DNA of 64,000 nucleotides from Metaphire vulgaris (GCA_018105865.1 CM030832.1:17168019-17232018); one strand, 5' to 3'. Numbered from the stretch's first letter, positions 1 through 12,560 are shown. Notes: a model not told the origin generated them from the sequence alone. A program made the numbers and translations.

Positions 1-787
1 ATAATATAGTTATAATATAATTATATTATATAATTATAATAATTATAATGATTACTGTCTATCAATAAGGTTTGCACATTTGCAAGAAACATCTGCATCA
101 TCGTTTTCAAATATAGGTCAAAATTGTGCCTGGAATTTGACATAATCACACATCTTTTATGTTTCTTGTAATGTTTTTTAGTTCAAACTGTAAGGTCCAA
201 AAAATTGGCAATCTAAAAATTCATAAGTATTATGATATTTTCATGTGATGTCAGGAAAATTTGTATATCGGGGCAGTGAAAGGGTTATAATAATTGGCTT
301 GATATTGAAACTGCATGAAGTTCGGTATAGCATGTTTCATCTTACTTATGTAACTATTAGGTGGAAGTGTGTGAAGTAAAATAATTTCTTAGTAAAAATT
401 TATGTCATTGGGTTATTTTGCTGATATTATTTGGGTAAAGTGCTTTCAACTGGGCTGATATCTGCAGCTTGACTTGGCTTTAATTCAGTTTAGATTTGGT
501 GCACCATTTACTGATGTCATAGGCACTGTGATAGTCTTGCCATGTAAGTTGATTGATTAACTGATTGATCAATGGATTGATTAAGCAGATCCTTCACCAC
601 CCAATGCCTTATGTTCAGGTTCCGTTATCTCTATGCTTGTTTTAAAATTCTCTGAGCCTTCATTGCTACTTGAAGTGACATCATCATAATTGGTCGCTTT
701 TCCAACTCATTAGTGGCAATCACTAGTCAGAAAACATTTTGATGCTTTTTTGTCCAATGTTAGTTTTCTTCCTCCTGCAATTGTCAG
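1..787. other. AT-rich non-coding stretch, probably LMF2 intron
   Basis: No convincing exon is visible. The stretch ends in a pyrimidine-rich run and AG directly before the first readable LMF2 exon at 788, so it is most simply an intron of that gene, with the earlier exons lying outside the window. Confidence 0.5.
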
Positions 788-1890
788 TTGTGTAGAACTA
801 GAATTAATGGCACTGCTTTGATTGCAAAAGGTATGCATTTTAGATCGGCTGATGAAGGCAATGGTAGACTTGAAATTGCAATCGAAGGCAGTAACAAGCT
901 GCATGGTGCCTGGAAAGAATATTCCTTTCGCTACAAACCTAACGATGTGTCAAATAGACTTTCAATTGTTGGTTAGTAAGTACTTCTGTTTGATGAAATA
1001 ATTGTCATTTGGTCAGAAATTCCTAAGACCTTTAGCAGTAATTTGAACTTTTTACTTATAGAACTAGTTAGCATTTTCTTTCTCTTAATTGTTTCTTTAA
1101 TATTTTGCAATAAAAGATTCTTTTCCATAATGTGTGCCATATCTATGATATTTACAATCGTCATGCTTAAGTGCATTTCTTGATAATGTGCACTCTTTAT
1201 CTTTATCTTTCTCGACGACTTCTATAGCGCCATACGCACGACGAAAGCTGAAGTCAAAGGCGCTTTGACATAATTTGGCATGCTGATGGCGAACGTAGGA
1301 TAACAAAAACAGCATAAAGTCCGCCATGATGGGAACGAAAGAAAGCGCCGCCCTAACACACACGGTGGCGAATCCCATAGAAAGCGGCTTTCTGCTGTAG
1401 AACCGTCCGCAAAAGACACGCAAATTGTTGAAAAGGCAAAGAGGGTTACAGCTACATGTGTCTAGACATAGTGTGTGACAGTCAAGGCGCAATCTTGCTA
1501 TCTTTTAATTGCTCTGATGCACGACTGTGAAAATATTGTCGTTGGCAGCACCGCATCAACCTCGTCTCGACTCTCAAATGTGGTTTGCTGCACGAGGACG
1601 TTACGATCAGAATCCGTGGTTTCTGAATTTTATTTTCCGGTTAATGAAGAACGAAAGAGAAGGTTGGTGGCTTTGTAAAACTACTATTCATTTGAATGAG
1701 AAACTAGAAGGAAGCACGTTTACACTCAGTTCATATGAGTGAGAATATATATTGCTATATTCACACCTATGCTTATCCTCTTCGCAGTTTTGCAACTCGG
1801 TTAGTCGGATGAAATTTGATCCTTGGGACTCTAGTTATCATAGACCTCTTTCACACAGGCTTACTTAGCCTCCTAAACCACTTAAAATCA

Positions 1891-1936
<46 letters not shown>

Positions 1937-4676
1937 GTGACTTCAGACCATTTGTTTCAAAGACAAAGTTATGGCCTAAAAGAAGTGGCAATACATCTTC
2001 GTTGTATCAGTTACTGTTTAGGCATAGTGAACATTTTATACTTATTTCATCTATGCCATCATATTTTTATTAAGATGTTGCCATTGCAGTTTTAGAGCTT
2101 TTGGATTATAATCCTTTCCCTGACAAGCCGCCAAAGTACTTGAGAGCAGTTCTTTACAGATATCAATTTGCTAACAAAAGATCAAAGACCGACAAGTATG
2201 ATTTCTCACAGAACTATTCAAAGAAGTGCTTGCAATGAAAACACTCTTTAAGTTTTATTGATTTTAGGAAAATGCTGTTGTTTTTTAACAAAACTGAGTC
2301 AGATTCAGTGGCGTAGCTAGGATTTTTAGGCCCTAATGCAGGGATGGGCAAAGTGCGGCCTGTGGGCCAAATGCCGCCTCGAAGCCCTTTTGTGCGGCCC
2401 CCGACATCGAGAAATATTGCATTAATATGCGGCCCTCTAAAACATATGAAACATTTGACAACGCCTCACTGGAAAATTCAGCATTCAAATTGAATTTACA
2501 CTTTGGCACTTGATCATTAGCTAGAAAAAATGCTTTTAATATTTACTAATCTGTCTTCGACTTGACAGTCTTGGCTTATTAATAATTTACTTCTACTGAA
2601 TAGTATACAGTATAATAGGCTTACGTTGTGTTAAAGTAGTTTTGGAGACTACTTAAAAATTTAATTCTAAATGCCGACAAAAATTGTGCGGCCCTCGGCT
2701 TTTGTCACAGACACTTTTGCGGCCCTCGGATAAAAATTTGTGCCCATCACACTGCCCTAATGCAAAAATTATTAATGGGCCCCTTCAACTTAAAGTCACA
2801 ACATTACGAACAGGGCACTAAGGCTTAAAAAATTTAACACTTAATAATAACGCATCGTCTGTCACCGGATTCTGGAAACTGAAAACTGTAAAACGGCTTT
2901 GTTTTTATAGCGCGGTCATATTTAATACCTACCAAATTTATCTGATTAAGACTGATTTTTATAAAGTGTTTTTAATTATTTATTTTTTTTATTATTAAGG
3001 CCTACTTTCTTTTTTACATTGGTGGTCAAAAAGGACCCCAGTTCTTCTGGGCCCTAATGCCTTGCTTATTCTTGCTATATGGTAGCTACACGCTGGTCAG
3101 ATTTCTAATAAATCTTAAGTAAATGTTAAATACTTGTGGCTGAAATCCTGTATCAAACAGTCCTATATGTTATTTTGCCAGAATTTATTATAGACCTGAA
3201 AAAGAAATCAATTAAATGACGGCATTTGAAATGTGTACAAATTTCAAATTTGCCAGTGTCATTGCATTGCTAATAGTTCTCATACTTTAAAATGCAAAAA
3301 AATAGTATACAATTTTTGCTTATCAGTTGTATCAGTGAATTTTGTATATTGATTATTTTACTTCAGTACACCTTCTAGAGTATAAAATAGTAAAAACTAC
3401 TAATACAAGCTGGGTCTATAAGAGGTCAGGTCTCAAATACAAGCCAGGGTTAAAGTCATTTGTTCTAATAAGAAGCCAGGTCTCCAACATAACCTGGGTC
3501 TCTGATATGGGAGATTAATCTGGCATTGTGCTATGCGACATTGTTCTTTACATTATAGTTCATAGTTGGTTCATAGTTGGTGAAACTGGCAGCCAGCAAT
3601 TGTGCTGAAACTTGTAAAACTCCTAGAAGAAAATCATTCACAATTAAACTGAAGTTACTGTACAAGCTTGACTACTATATTTCTGTTTAAACTACTGTGC
3701 ATGATATAAGTGGTTATTTATTAATGATGCAGGCTTGCAGGGTCTGACTGGTGGACCAGAGAAATGGTGCAAGAGTATCTGCCTCCGCTGACTGTTGATG
3801 AGCCAAGTTTTGTTGGCTATCTCATGGAGGCTGGAATATACTATGGGGTAATATCTGTAACTAAGTTGCATTTAAATGGTTAGTTGCATCTATTGTAGGC
3901 AATGTATGTTGGACAATGGATTAAATGTCTTTAACAATCTAAGAAAGTATTGGCTTAGCACAGGAAAACCTTACAAAATCTCTTAAATCTCATTATTATT
4001 ATTTTATTTTATTGTAATCTAATGCTTAGTGAAACTTAAATTACTTAATACTCTTATTTGTGTAGTGTATTTATAAGTTTTTAAGCTGGTAAATGTAAAT
4101 TAAACATAGGTGGTAATACATTTATCTATATATCTATCACTTATGATCAGGTATCGTCTTTAGATACTACTAGCTAGTAGTAGTATCTAAAGATGCTATG
4201 CAGTCTAAGATGAACTGTTTTAAAATTTAATCCAGCTATGTGGCTGACCGTAGGTGTCATGTCTGATAAACTTTGGAGGACCCAGGAGGAGAATATATTA
4301 TATGGACATACCGGTAGATTAAAATATATAACATTTATGCCTGCTTCACCTAAATGGTTCAGTTCAAATAAGAGCAGTCAAGAAAGATTAATTTCATCGC
4401 ATTATACAAGATTTGAATTTATGACAATGTACTTAGGAAGAGTGCTTTGCATTTTAGTGGGATGAAGAGCCGAACAATACAGAAGAACACAATGTGCTTT
4501 ACATAATTCTCGATGCAATACGATCTCTGCTCGGACAGGGAAATGGAAATCTTGCATGCATTCTGCTTGGGATTTCGGGCTTTGTTCTCACCCTCGTTGA
4601 TCCTTGCATCAAATTCGCATTAGAAGATGAACAGTTGGCAAATGGGATCAGTGCTCGAGGAATGAACAGCAAATAG
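788..4676 (+). CDS. LMF2: Lipase maturation factor 2-like protein, C-terminal part (5 exons)
   Basis: Exons read at 788-971, 1549-1662, 2090-2195, 3733-3847 and 4458-4676. Splice phases agree at every junction and give 245 residues plus a TAG stop. LMF proteins are multi-pass ER membrane proteins; LMF1 is needed for maturation of secreted dimeric lipases, and the role of LMF2 is less clear. Seen here: the family block WKEYSFRYKP then APHQPRLDSQMWFAA (exons 1-2), FPDKPPKYLRAVLY (exon 3), DWWTREMVQEYLPPL (exon 4), and a C-terminal membrane helix LACILLGISGFVLTLV in the last exon. The FR...GGR-like segment before the EGS motif and the terminal helix resemble LMF2 more than LMF1. The first exon border is the least certain, because several AG dinucleotides lie within 20 bases. 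The N-terminal half of the protein lies upstream of the window. Confidence 0.85.
1848..1936 (+). repeat. LINE/SINE 3' tail fragment ending in (TTA)n
   Basis: The segment with TTTCACACAGGCTTACTTAG followed by CCTCCTAAACCACTTAAAAT runs into about 15 TTA units. The same tail, inverted, ends the CR1-like LINE near 14680, and a diverged version ends the SINE at 27721. It is a truncated insertion in an LMF2 intron; the TTA tract is probably the element's own tail. Confidence 0.7.
2306..3095. mobile_element. hAT-like MITE, outer element of a nested pair
   Basis: Starts CAGTGGCGTAGCTAGG and ends with an imperfect inverted version (TAGCTACACGCTG). It is flanked by an exact 8-bp duplication GTCAGATT at 2298-2305 and 3096-3103. 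The 8-bp duplication and CAG...CTG ends fit the hAT superfamily. No transposase is present. It carries the element at 2339-2754 inside it and lies in the LMF2 intron between exons 3 and 4. Confidence 0.85.
2339..2754. mobile_element. hAT-like MITE nested inside the 2306-3095 element
   Basis: 416 bp, starting CAGGGATGGGCAAAGTGC and ending GTGCCCATCACACTG, with an exact 8-bp duplication CCCTAATG at 2331-2338 and 2755-2762. Both subterminal regions carry GCGGCCCTCGG-type motifs. It is non-autonomous. Confidence 0.88.
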
Positions 4677-5344
4677 TCACCATTCGAAACACTTTTTTAC
4701 TGCAGAGTCACTGAATTTCAATCAAGAATATGTTAGAGTATGGTAGAACAATTTGAAAGTTGATGTTAACTGCTGATACAGATGTAACATAAAAGCCTTA
4801 CTCCCAAAGATGTCAATGCAGCTAAGTATTTGGGTTTTAAATGGTTTGTTAAGTTCAGTTCTGTACTAGAACCACTGTGAGTTATTTCATAACACATTGA
4901 TATTGTATCTTTAAATTAGAAGATATTTTATTCACTTCATATGAAATTGCTGAGGGTTACTTATGTTATACAGTCAAGCATTAAATTGTCTTGTTGTTGC
5001 TGACATTGTTGGTAAAATTTTCTGCCTGATCTAATAAGGATAGATAGAGGACCAGCAGAGACAAGCCCCCAAATAAGATGTAGGAAAAGCTTAAAGAAAA
5101 ACATTGTGGAATAGACAAAGTGCCCTAGTATCTGCAAAGCAGGTGTACCTCACTTAACTTAATATGTTAGGAGAATCTGTAATCCATCATCCATGTTGGT
5201 AGTCCAGTCCTTTAAAAAAGACTTGATGAGCTGTGCAACTACAGAACAATTGCAATCATATCACATTTAAGCAAAGTAGCACTGAACTTCAGGGTATGTA
5301 TTAAATCTATTAATGATATAAACCTGTTTCAATTGAAACATGCA
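4677..5344. other. LMF2 3' flank, no gene seen
   Basis: Holds the presumed LMF2 3' UTR and intergenic DNA. I see no further open frame of interest. Confidence 0.5.
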
Positions 5345-5525
5345 ACATGGCTAATCCCACCCTGGTCGAGACCAGCAGCTTGTCGAATGATCCTTTTAAA
5401 ATTTTCCTGGTCTTGTGTAGTATGAATCGCCTCCCCAAAATTTAATCCCGTTCAATTTCTGATGTCATCAAGCCATCGTCTTCTAGGCCTTCCCTGGGGG
5501 TGTTCTCCCTCCATTGCAACATTCA
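5345..5525 (-). mobile_element. Non-LTR retrotransposon fragment, C-terminal end of ORF2
   Basis: The reverse complement contains the sequence family typical of the C-terminus of LINE polymerases (an arginine-rich GRPRRRW-like block followed by DDI). The same stretch recurs in + orientation at about 45.9-46.1 kb, with AATGGAGGGAACATGACCTC there. It is short, 5'-truncated and not functional. Confidence 0.6.
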
Positions 5526-5561
5526 CAATTCTCTTATCTTTCATGGGACTGATGTGACCCT

Positions 5562-5614
5562 CCCACCCCCTCCCAAACCTGCTGGCAAAACCAGCAGGTT
5601 TGGGAGGGGGTGGG
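5562..5614. repeat. Perfect 24-bp inverted repeat with 5-base loop
   Basis: The arms at 5562-5585 and 5591-5614 are perfect reverse complements around a CAAAA spacer. The left arm is C-rich and the right arm G-rich. It is probably the core of a foldback element; no flanking duplication was identified. Confidence 0.85.
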
Positions 5615-5964
5615 GGTTAAAACCCTCTTGGTTGCCCAACCCAAATTTTTTTTATTCCATATTATTCTGTGGGTGGAGGGGTACCAAAATCGGGTTTAAG
5701 AAGGTAGCAAAAGAGAAAAAAGAAGCAAAGAGATTAGAGAAATATCAATATACAGTAGTTATGCACTCATATAGTTATATAACTGACGTAATCAAGCAAA
5801 ATAATAGGTGGCAACTTTTTTGCTTGTCAGGATTTTTCAAAGTTGGGAATGTCATAACTCCTCTTAGGGAAATCCTGGCTATGCCACTGGATATGACCAA
5901 ACATCTGAAGCTTTATTTGTTTGATAGTGGTAATCACGTCGCTGTTGATCCCGATTCTGCTCTT

Positions 5965-6930
5965 TAAAGTAAAGTAAAGTAAAATCTCGTAAACGTATAC
6001 AGCGCCCCGGAAAGCAGTACAGCAGTAGCTGCTTATTCTTATGCGCTTAATCTTTCTTGAAATAGCTATAGACAAGGTGGTTTGTTGGCCGGGCAAAGGT
6101 CAGTGTACAAACGGCGGGTCAGGTTGTTATTGCTAAGGAGGAAATGACCTTTCGAATAGGAAGGTTTTAAGTTTAGACCTAAAGGCTTGAGGAGACAGTG
6201 AAGGAATTAAAGGAAATGAGGAATCGGTGCTTATTGTTTGACCATGTCGTAGGCTGCGGAGGGAGGCTGGAATTGAGTTCCAAAGTTCTGGTGCGGCGTA
6301 TGAGAAAGCGCGGTTGCAGATTTTGAGTGATGACTGATTTAACGGGCGTGAAAGTGTGAGATGAGATGACGATCATGTAGGTGTACTTCTTCACATGGGC
6401 GTAAAACACGGGGGGGGACGGCGGGGGACGGTCCCCCGAATAATTAGTTGGCGGGGGACAGAGTATCAATTATCCCCCCAATGTTTTGGGCTCTATGGTA
6501 AAAAATTCTATCCTACCCCACGATGTTGATGCCAGAATTACGCCAAGTCCACATTCTCTCATTTCGGATGACCTTTTTTGCTTGTCAGGGTATTTGGAGA
6601 GGGGAAAATATAAAAATATCAGGATGACCTTCTTTTTGGCTTGTCAAGACGTATTTCATGCGCGATTTTAAGTCCCCGCCATAATATGCAATATCCCCCC
6701 CCAAAATGGGGGGGATATTTATATTTCTGGGGGGTCAACTTTTTAAAAATTATTCTATCCCCCCCCCCAATGTTGACGCCAGGTTTACGCCCCTGCTTCT
6801 TCATTGCTGATTTTCATTCCCCATCATATCTTTAGAAGCCGTTGGTAGCATCGCATTTCAACAGCCTTGAATCGCCTAAAATCATTCTTATTCAATGTCC
6901 ATGTCTCCCTTACGTAAAATCTAATAAGGT
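5965..6930 (+). repeat. Dispersed repeat family R1 (interrupted copy)
   Basis: Begins with short GTAAA units, then AAATCTCGTAAACGTATACA. It shares its course with 23461-23900 (+), 28797-28920 (+) and 38480-38700 (-), including TGCTTATTCTT and an AATAGCTAT block. It is split by a hAT MITE at 6394-6795. I cannot assign it to a known class; it could be a decayed LINE or SINE. The right edge is approximate. Confidence 0.6.
6394..6795. mobile_element. hAT-like MITE in R1 repeat
   Basis: 402 bp, starting CATGGGCGTAAAACACGG and ending GGTTTACGCCCCTG. Flanked by an exact 8-bp duplication CTTCTTCA at 6386-6393 and 6796-6803. The interior has long G or C runs. No coding capacity. Confidence 0.85.
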
Positions 6931-7281
6931 CTACTAATGCAAGCAAGACTTTCAAGCGTCAATCGGTGGGGGGGCGAGGGTTACAGAGTTTGAGACAATA
7001 TCCATGGGTTTTCAGGCTAAAGGGAGAACCGAAGAATAATAGGCCATTATCTATGTCGCAGTTTGTTTCGAATTGATGTTGAATCTACGAAGCTCCAGTG
7101 ATTCAAAATCTAACATGACTAACCTTTGATGGTATATGATAATAGGCCCTGTTTGAGAATCCTTGCAAGCGTTTTGTAAAGTTTCGCTGGAACGATTCAA
7201 GTTTGGCAATGATCTCAGATGTGTGAGATTTACAGGTGAGGAGGGAGAGAACGAGCGAGTGAGAGAGAGGAAAGTAGACGG

Positions 7282-7284
<3 letters not shown>

Positions 7285-7352
<68 letters not shown>
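7285..7352. repeat. (GA)n microsatellite upstream of ONECUT
   Basis: About 34 AG units, roughly 780 bases before the ONECUT start codon, in a locally GC-richer stretch. GA tracts near promoters can bind GAGA-type factors in some animals; that role here is only a guess. The Arg-Glu repeat frames across it are artefacts. Confidence 0.9.
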
Positions 7353-7356
<4 letters not shown>

Positions 7357-8130
7357 GTGTTGTGATTATTGCTGTTGCAGGTTCCCGGCGTCGGTTAAAA
7401 CCGTTCATCGTCAATCGATATCTGATCAGCAAACTAGCGATCATCCGTGTCTGCGATCGGTCGATTAGTCTCTGGTTCGATGATCTTCGTTTCGCCGATG
7501 ATCGACTGATCGTCACCGGCAGCGGCGGCCAAGGACTCTCCGGCAACGGGCGTCGTCGTACGACGGATCGACGATGAATGGGGATCAGCTGCGGCGTCCG
7601 AACGGAGGTCGTTGTTTTTCGGGCGGTGAAGGTCTTCAACTGGATTTGGATTCGTGAAAATTGATCGCTGCTTTGTATCGGTGGTCAGCGTAGAACTGTT
7701 GACCGTTGCAGTTTTAGGGGAGGAGCGTTTTCCCTCGCTGTGACGTGCCGGCAGTGTAGGGAAGAGGCAAAGAAGCGGCCGAGGGAGAGCCCAGCGCTGA
7801 CGGGCTTTTGTTTTGGGTGGCGGGAGTAGTAGAGCCCGGCGTCCATTGTGACATTGTTAGCAGTGCATCTGCTTTCAGTGGCCAGACCGTGGCTTAAATT
7901 TAGGGGCTTTGGTACAGAGAACTCGGCTTGTCGTCTCTAAGGTAGAAACTTGATTTGCCCAGTTGTGTTTCTTGTTTTCCTGTTGCAGTTGCATTCTTGT
8001 CAACACAGATTTGACAGAGGGAATATAATGGACACAGTTCCAAGTAGGTTGCATTGCTAAATTAACACCTTATTGCTAACACTGTGACTTCGGATGGGAG
8101 CTGTAAGTGATGATATTGAGGTGAATCAAA
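7353..8130 (+). promoter_or_regulatory. GC-rich ONECUT 5' flank and leader
   Basis: This stretch is clearly richer in CpG than its surroundings up to about 7880 and leads directly into the ONECUT start codon, so it probably holds the promoter and 5' UTR. A pyrimidine run followed by AACACAG near 8005 could be a 5' UTR splice acceptor. No TATA box or start site can be assigned. Confidence 0.4.
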
Positions 8131-11105
8131 ATGAGTGAAAACGACGACTGCCTTCAAAGTCTGTCATCTGGTGAGTTTGATGGAGATGATGACCACAGAA
8201 CAACTTATGCAACTCTTATGCCGTTGCGTCCGCTGTCGCCTCTGTCCGATTTGGACAGACCTAGTGGATATGGGTGCTTTCAGAGCCAAACTTGCCTGTA
8301 CGCCATTTCAAATGGATTTTCTTTGAAGTATGAAAAGGATATCGACAGCACTTTGAGAGGATATGAATTTCTAGAACCGCTTCTTCCAGTTGCTCTACTA
8401 GATGGAAGTGGAAATGTTGAGTGCTGCGAAGTCCAGCCTCAGTTTTCTCTCTATCACAGAACTTCACTTCTACTTCCCCTTACCAAGGATCTTGACAATT
8501 CAACCAGTGATGAAAGTTTGTACTCAAATTCAATTGCATCCAATATTAGTAACTGTGCTAACAGTAATCAGCCTTATGTTGACAGCATCCAGTCTTCCAG
8601 GTCCTCAACTCCCGAAGTTCTACATGAAGCAAATATTTCTTTTGCCGGAAAAGGCCCTTCTGATCCGACATTGCCTGGTATTGCATCACAAACTTCTTCG
8701 GATGCATTTGAAGTCGATATAGACATGGAATATGTTGATACTCGTGATATTGCAGAGAAGGTCAGCACTGAGCTGAAAAAGTATAACATCTCACAAGTGG
8801 CTTTTGCACAAACAATTCTGGGACGGAGTCAAGGGACACTTAGTGATTTGTTGCGCAATCCAAAGCCATGGGCAAAACTAAAGTCAGGACGAGAAACATT
8901 TTGCCGGATGTGGAAATGGCTTCAAGTACCAGAAAGTGAGAGAATGGCACCTTTCAAAATGGCAGGTATCAGTAAAAATAGAAAGGTTTTCTGTTTGATT
9001 TCTTACAATTTCCATTGTGTTTATTATCACTTTCTTGAATGCCCTGATTGTGTTTCCCTCCATAAGACTGAGGATGCCGAGATATTTCAAAATTAATAAG
9101 TCATCTCTTAATTGAATTCTCTGCGGTTTTTGCTTGTGCAATACTTTGTTTAATTGCTGAGTGATTATAATATAAGAGTGTTATATAGGCATATTTCAAG
9201 TTTATTCCTTTCGTGTAGTTCTTTTCTTGTAAGGTAAGGTAATTACCGGTATATAGTTTTAATGGTGTGACAAAGATGCTGTCTTGACAACCTCAGATGC
9301 ACAGATTGCACACATACAATACCAGCAATGATGTTGCTGCTGATCAGTTAATGGTAGAGTTTATCTAATGACTGCCTAGTTTTACTGTACACCTCCAAAA
9401 CATGTCTTATAACAAAGTGGTTACCAGTAGCGCTTCTGCTTATGCTGTTTTCTTGACACTAAAGTTTGAAAGTGAAAGTTGACATCTAGGAGTTGAGGGA
9501 ATTGCCTTCCATAGCTGAAATTCAACACAAGTCTGTTAGCTTCATTCATGGAAGAATAAGAAGAAGAAGAAGAAGAGGAAGAGGAAGAAAAGAAGAGGAG
9601 AAGAAGAAGAAGAAGAGTAATAGGTGAAAGAAGAGGAAAAGGAAGAGGCAGCAACAGAATTAAGTCTATGTAGGTAATCTAAAATTTTCAAAATCTTGAG
9701 CATTTTTGCAGAACCCTTGATGCTGTTCCACAGAACTCACTTTGGGAAATACTGATGTAGAGTATATTGAGCATGGGACCAAGTACCAATTCTTGGGGGA
9801 CATCTAATGGAAGATTAAGACCCAAGATCCAAAACGAAAGTTATGGCAAGGACAAAGAGCACCCACATTGGACAAATTTTGTTTGGGATGAACTGTTCAT
9901 TCATGGATTGAGACTCGTGAGACCCAGGGGAGTCTAGCATTCAATCTGTTTAGTTCAGAATATGCTATTAAATTAACTTATTAAATATTGATATGTTGTC
10001 CTAATCAGCCATGTCAGCTTAAATCTATTTATTCTTAAGGAAGTTGAATATGTCCTTGCATTTTATCATAAATATTTTCCTGAACTTTGCATTAGTGAAG
10101 TTTTAGTGTGAAATGTTAAAACCTTTCTGAACACTTGAGTTACATGATCTTTTATTAATATTCAGGTGTCAAATCTGAATCTCCAGAAGCCAAACCAGTC
10201 TCCATGTCACTCGAACCCAAGGAAGGTAAATGGTTCTTTGAATTAATAAATCCATGCTGACATTGTTAGTTGTTCTTCTGGAATGCTGTAAGATCGCGTA
10301 ATCACAGCCAGATTTATGGCTGAACCTGAACTACTCAGTGGTAGCACAAAATCATTCACTAGTTCTGTACCAATTTTTGGTTCTCACAGTCTGAATGCAA
10401 ATTAAAAATAATTAAATCAAATACAATTAGAAATTACAATTTATAGGCATAGTCAAAATTTTGTTAGAGTTTAAAAAGGAAAGCAAAAATTATGCTGAAA
10501 AACATTGTTTTATTATGCTGAATTATGCTGAAAAAACAGTTTTGCACAATATATTATTTTGTTTCATTTTAACAGTGACATGTGAGATTGTTGATGATCT
10601 TCCCTGCTTTTGTTTGTTGGTACTACATGTGGGCATTTTATAGCAAACAGATTGTTTAGCATTGAATCAAGAGAGAATCAAAGTAATATATTGTATTAAA
10701 TCAAAATTCTTTTAACTTACTGACAGTGGATGGTTCAGAATGTTTAAGCAGCATAGGTTTTTGTTTTCAGCAGCTTCAAAAACAACTTTTGGTGCAAAGT
10801 CGCAACCAGTTGCCGTCGTCAATCAGTCAAAGTCATCACAATCAGAAATCGACTTGAAAAAGCGCCGAATGGTTTTTACGGACGAACAGCGAGCATCGCT
10901 TCGAAACATCTTTCGTAAGATGCCTCGTCCTAGCCGAGAGCTTCAGCTTTCAATTGCGCGTCAACTTGGCTTGCCGATACGGACTGTGTCAAATTTCTTT
11001 ATGAATGCACGAAGGCGTCCTCGGGTGAAGTGGCAGGATGACATTCACCGCTTGTCGAGCATTGATGATGACAGCGGTACCACCAGTGGCTCTGATATGG
11101 TGTGA
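8131..11105 (+). CDS. ONECUT: ONECUT/HNF6-class transcription factor (CUT domain plus homeodomain)
   Basis: Exons 8131-8965, 10166-10225 and 10771-11105 join in phase (1230 nt, 409 residues and TGA). Domains in order: an acidic, serine-rich N-terminal region; one CUT domain at about residues 200-275 with the class signature SQGTLSDLLRNPKPW and RMWKWLQ; a 20-residue linker exon; a homeodomain at about 320-385 ending NFFMNARRR. The F and M in that block (homeodomain positions 48 and 50) are the ONECUT hallmark. These are nuclear DNA-binding regulators, neural and endodermal in animals studied. The homeodomain is unusually diverged N-terminal to helix 3 (FTDEQRASLRNIFRKMPRPS). The start is the first in-frame ATG, after a leader with stops. 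Each intron has a standard acceptor; the donor of exon 1 is GTATCA. Class assignment is firm; orthology within the class is not resolvable here. Confidence 0.93.
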
Positions 11106-11890
11106 TGAAAACGTTTACATTGCATAATTCATTCCTTTTGTTTGTTTAATTTTTGCATGAGGTGGCACTTCATTGAAGGTTTATTTAATTGCTGATGCAA
11201 ACAGATTTTGGTTGACTTTTTTGTCTGATAAATAACGAAGGAATCATAGTTTTTCTTTACATTGAGAATTTTGTCTCTGTCTATGTATTATGAGTACTGT
11301 CAAACAATACGATGTCATGTCTCTATTTTTACTGTTTAGCTCCTAAATTTCATTATTTCTGTTCTTCAGTCACCATAAGTGCTATAATTTCAACTCATGA
11401 CAGTGTCATTTCTGCATAATATCATACAGCTGTTGTCTGACACTTAACCAAGTTTGACTGTATTTGATGGAGTGATTTAAGTTTTGCGCTATTGTACTGT
11501 ATAAATATAATCTGTATTTTCTTAAATGTCCTATTTCTTTGGTGTGAGACTAGCATTTTCTGCATATTTTAAGAGTCATGTATAGTATAGTTTCTAAGCT
11601 TATTTGGACCAATGTTGCTTGTGTTGATGTCTGATGGATATTTTCTTTTCTGACTGACTATGCTTAATTCTGTTAAAGCTTTAGTCTTATTGAACTTCAT
11701 TGGTTATGTATAGAGTAACTTATGATGAACCCTATGAATTTAGTGAGTCAAATGCCGTGATGACATAGTTGTGATATGATAATAGGTAATAGAATTTAAT
11801 ATATTGATTATAATAATATTGACATTCGTTAAATGCAGGTCAAATGTGCAATGTTCTTGTTGAACAGTTGAACATATAGGCTGAAGAACC
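11106..11890. other. ONECUT 3' flank
   Basis: AT-rich, no open frame worth reporting; probably ONECUT 3' UTR followed by intergenic DNA. I did not identify a decisive polyadenylation site. Confidence 0.4.
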
Positions 11891-11894
11891 TTAA

Positions 11895-12560
11895 CCCTTT
11901 CGCCCCTTTGGCTCCTGTGCATCCGTTCCCTGTCCCCTACGCCTCTGGGGAAAATTATGGGGTTGTTTAGGGCTCCCACATAAACTCAAATATCTAGAGT
12001 AAATGTTAACATGGAACAAAAATGTTTTCACCAGTTTCCTCAGAATTGAACTGGCAATGACAGCCGGCACTGTGAATACATTACAAAACTGTTTCCATAT
12101 GAAAATGTAATAATTTAATGATAAAATATGTGACAGTTCACCATAATGCAAAAGTAAAGCACTGTCTTCATGTATTTTTTGTCAAAATAGAAGGTATGAT
12201 GTGGTCGGTAGCCTTACTTGATAGTCAGCATAGCATCAAATAAGCAATCTAGAAATACACCAATATGACTGGTACGATAATTTGATATGTTTGAGTTTTA
12301 TCACCGGAATTCCTTTTTCATATGGTAATTCTTCAAGCATGTTGAGCCTTCACGGACGCATATTTATTATTACTTACACAACTTAAAGTATGGTCGTCAA
12401 TGAACTGTGTTTACTTCCAGCATAGAATATTTAATACCATACAGAAAACTGAAACTGGCCATGCGGGGATGAGGAAAAGACGCAGAGAACCAAAAAGCGG
12501 CCTTACGGGAATTGGTATCGGGAGCAAAAGCCGCTTTTGTGGCTTTGCGGGGCGACAGGG
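11895..12560. mobile_element. piggyBac-like MITE flanked by TTAA
   Basis: TTAA at 11891-11894 and 12561-12564 brackets CCCTTTCGCCCC at the left and GGGGCGACAGGG at the right. TTAA target duplication and CCC tips are characteristic of piggyBac elements. 666 bp with no transposase. Confidence 0.65.

Noticed and set aside
7103..7639. Frames with Arg-Glu or Ser-Leu repeats on both strands
   Set aside because: Translations of the (GA)n microsatellite in the ONECUT 5' flank.
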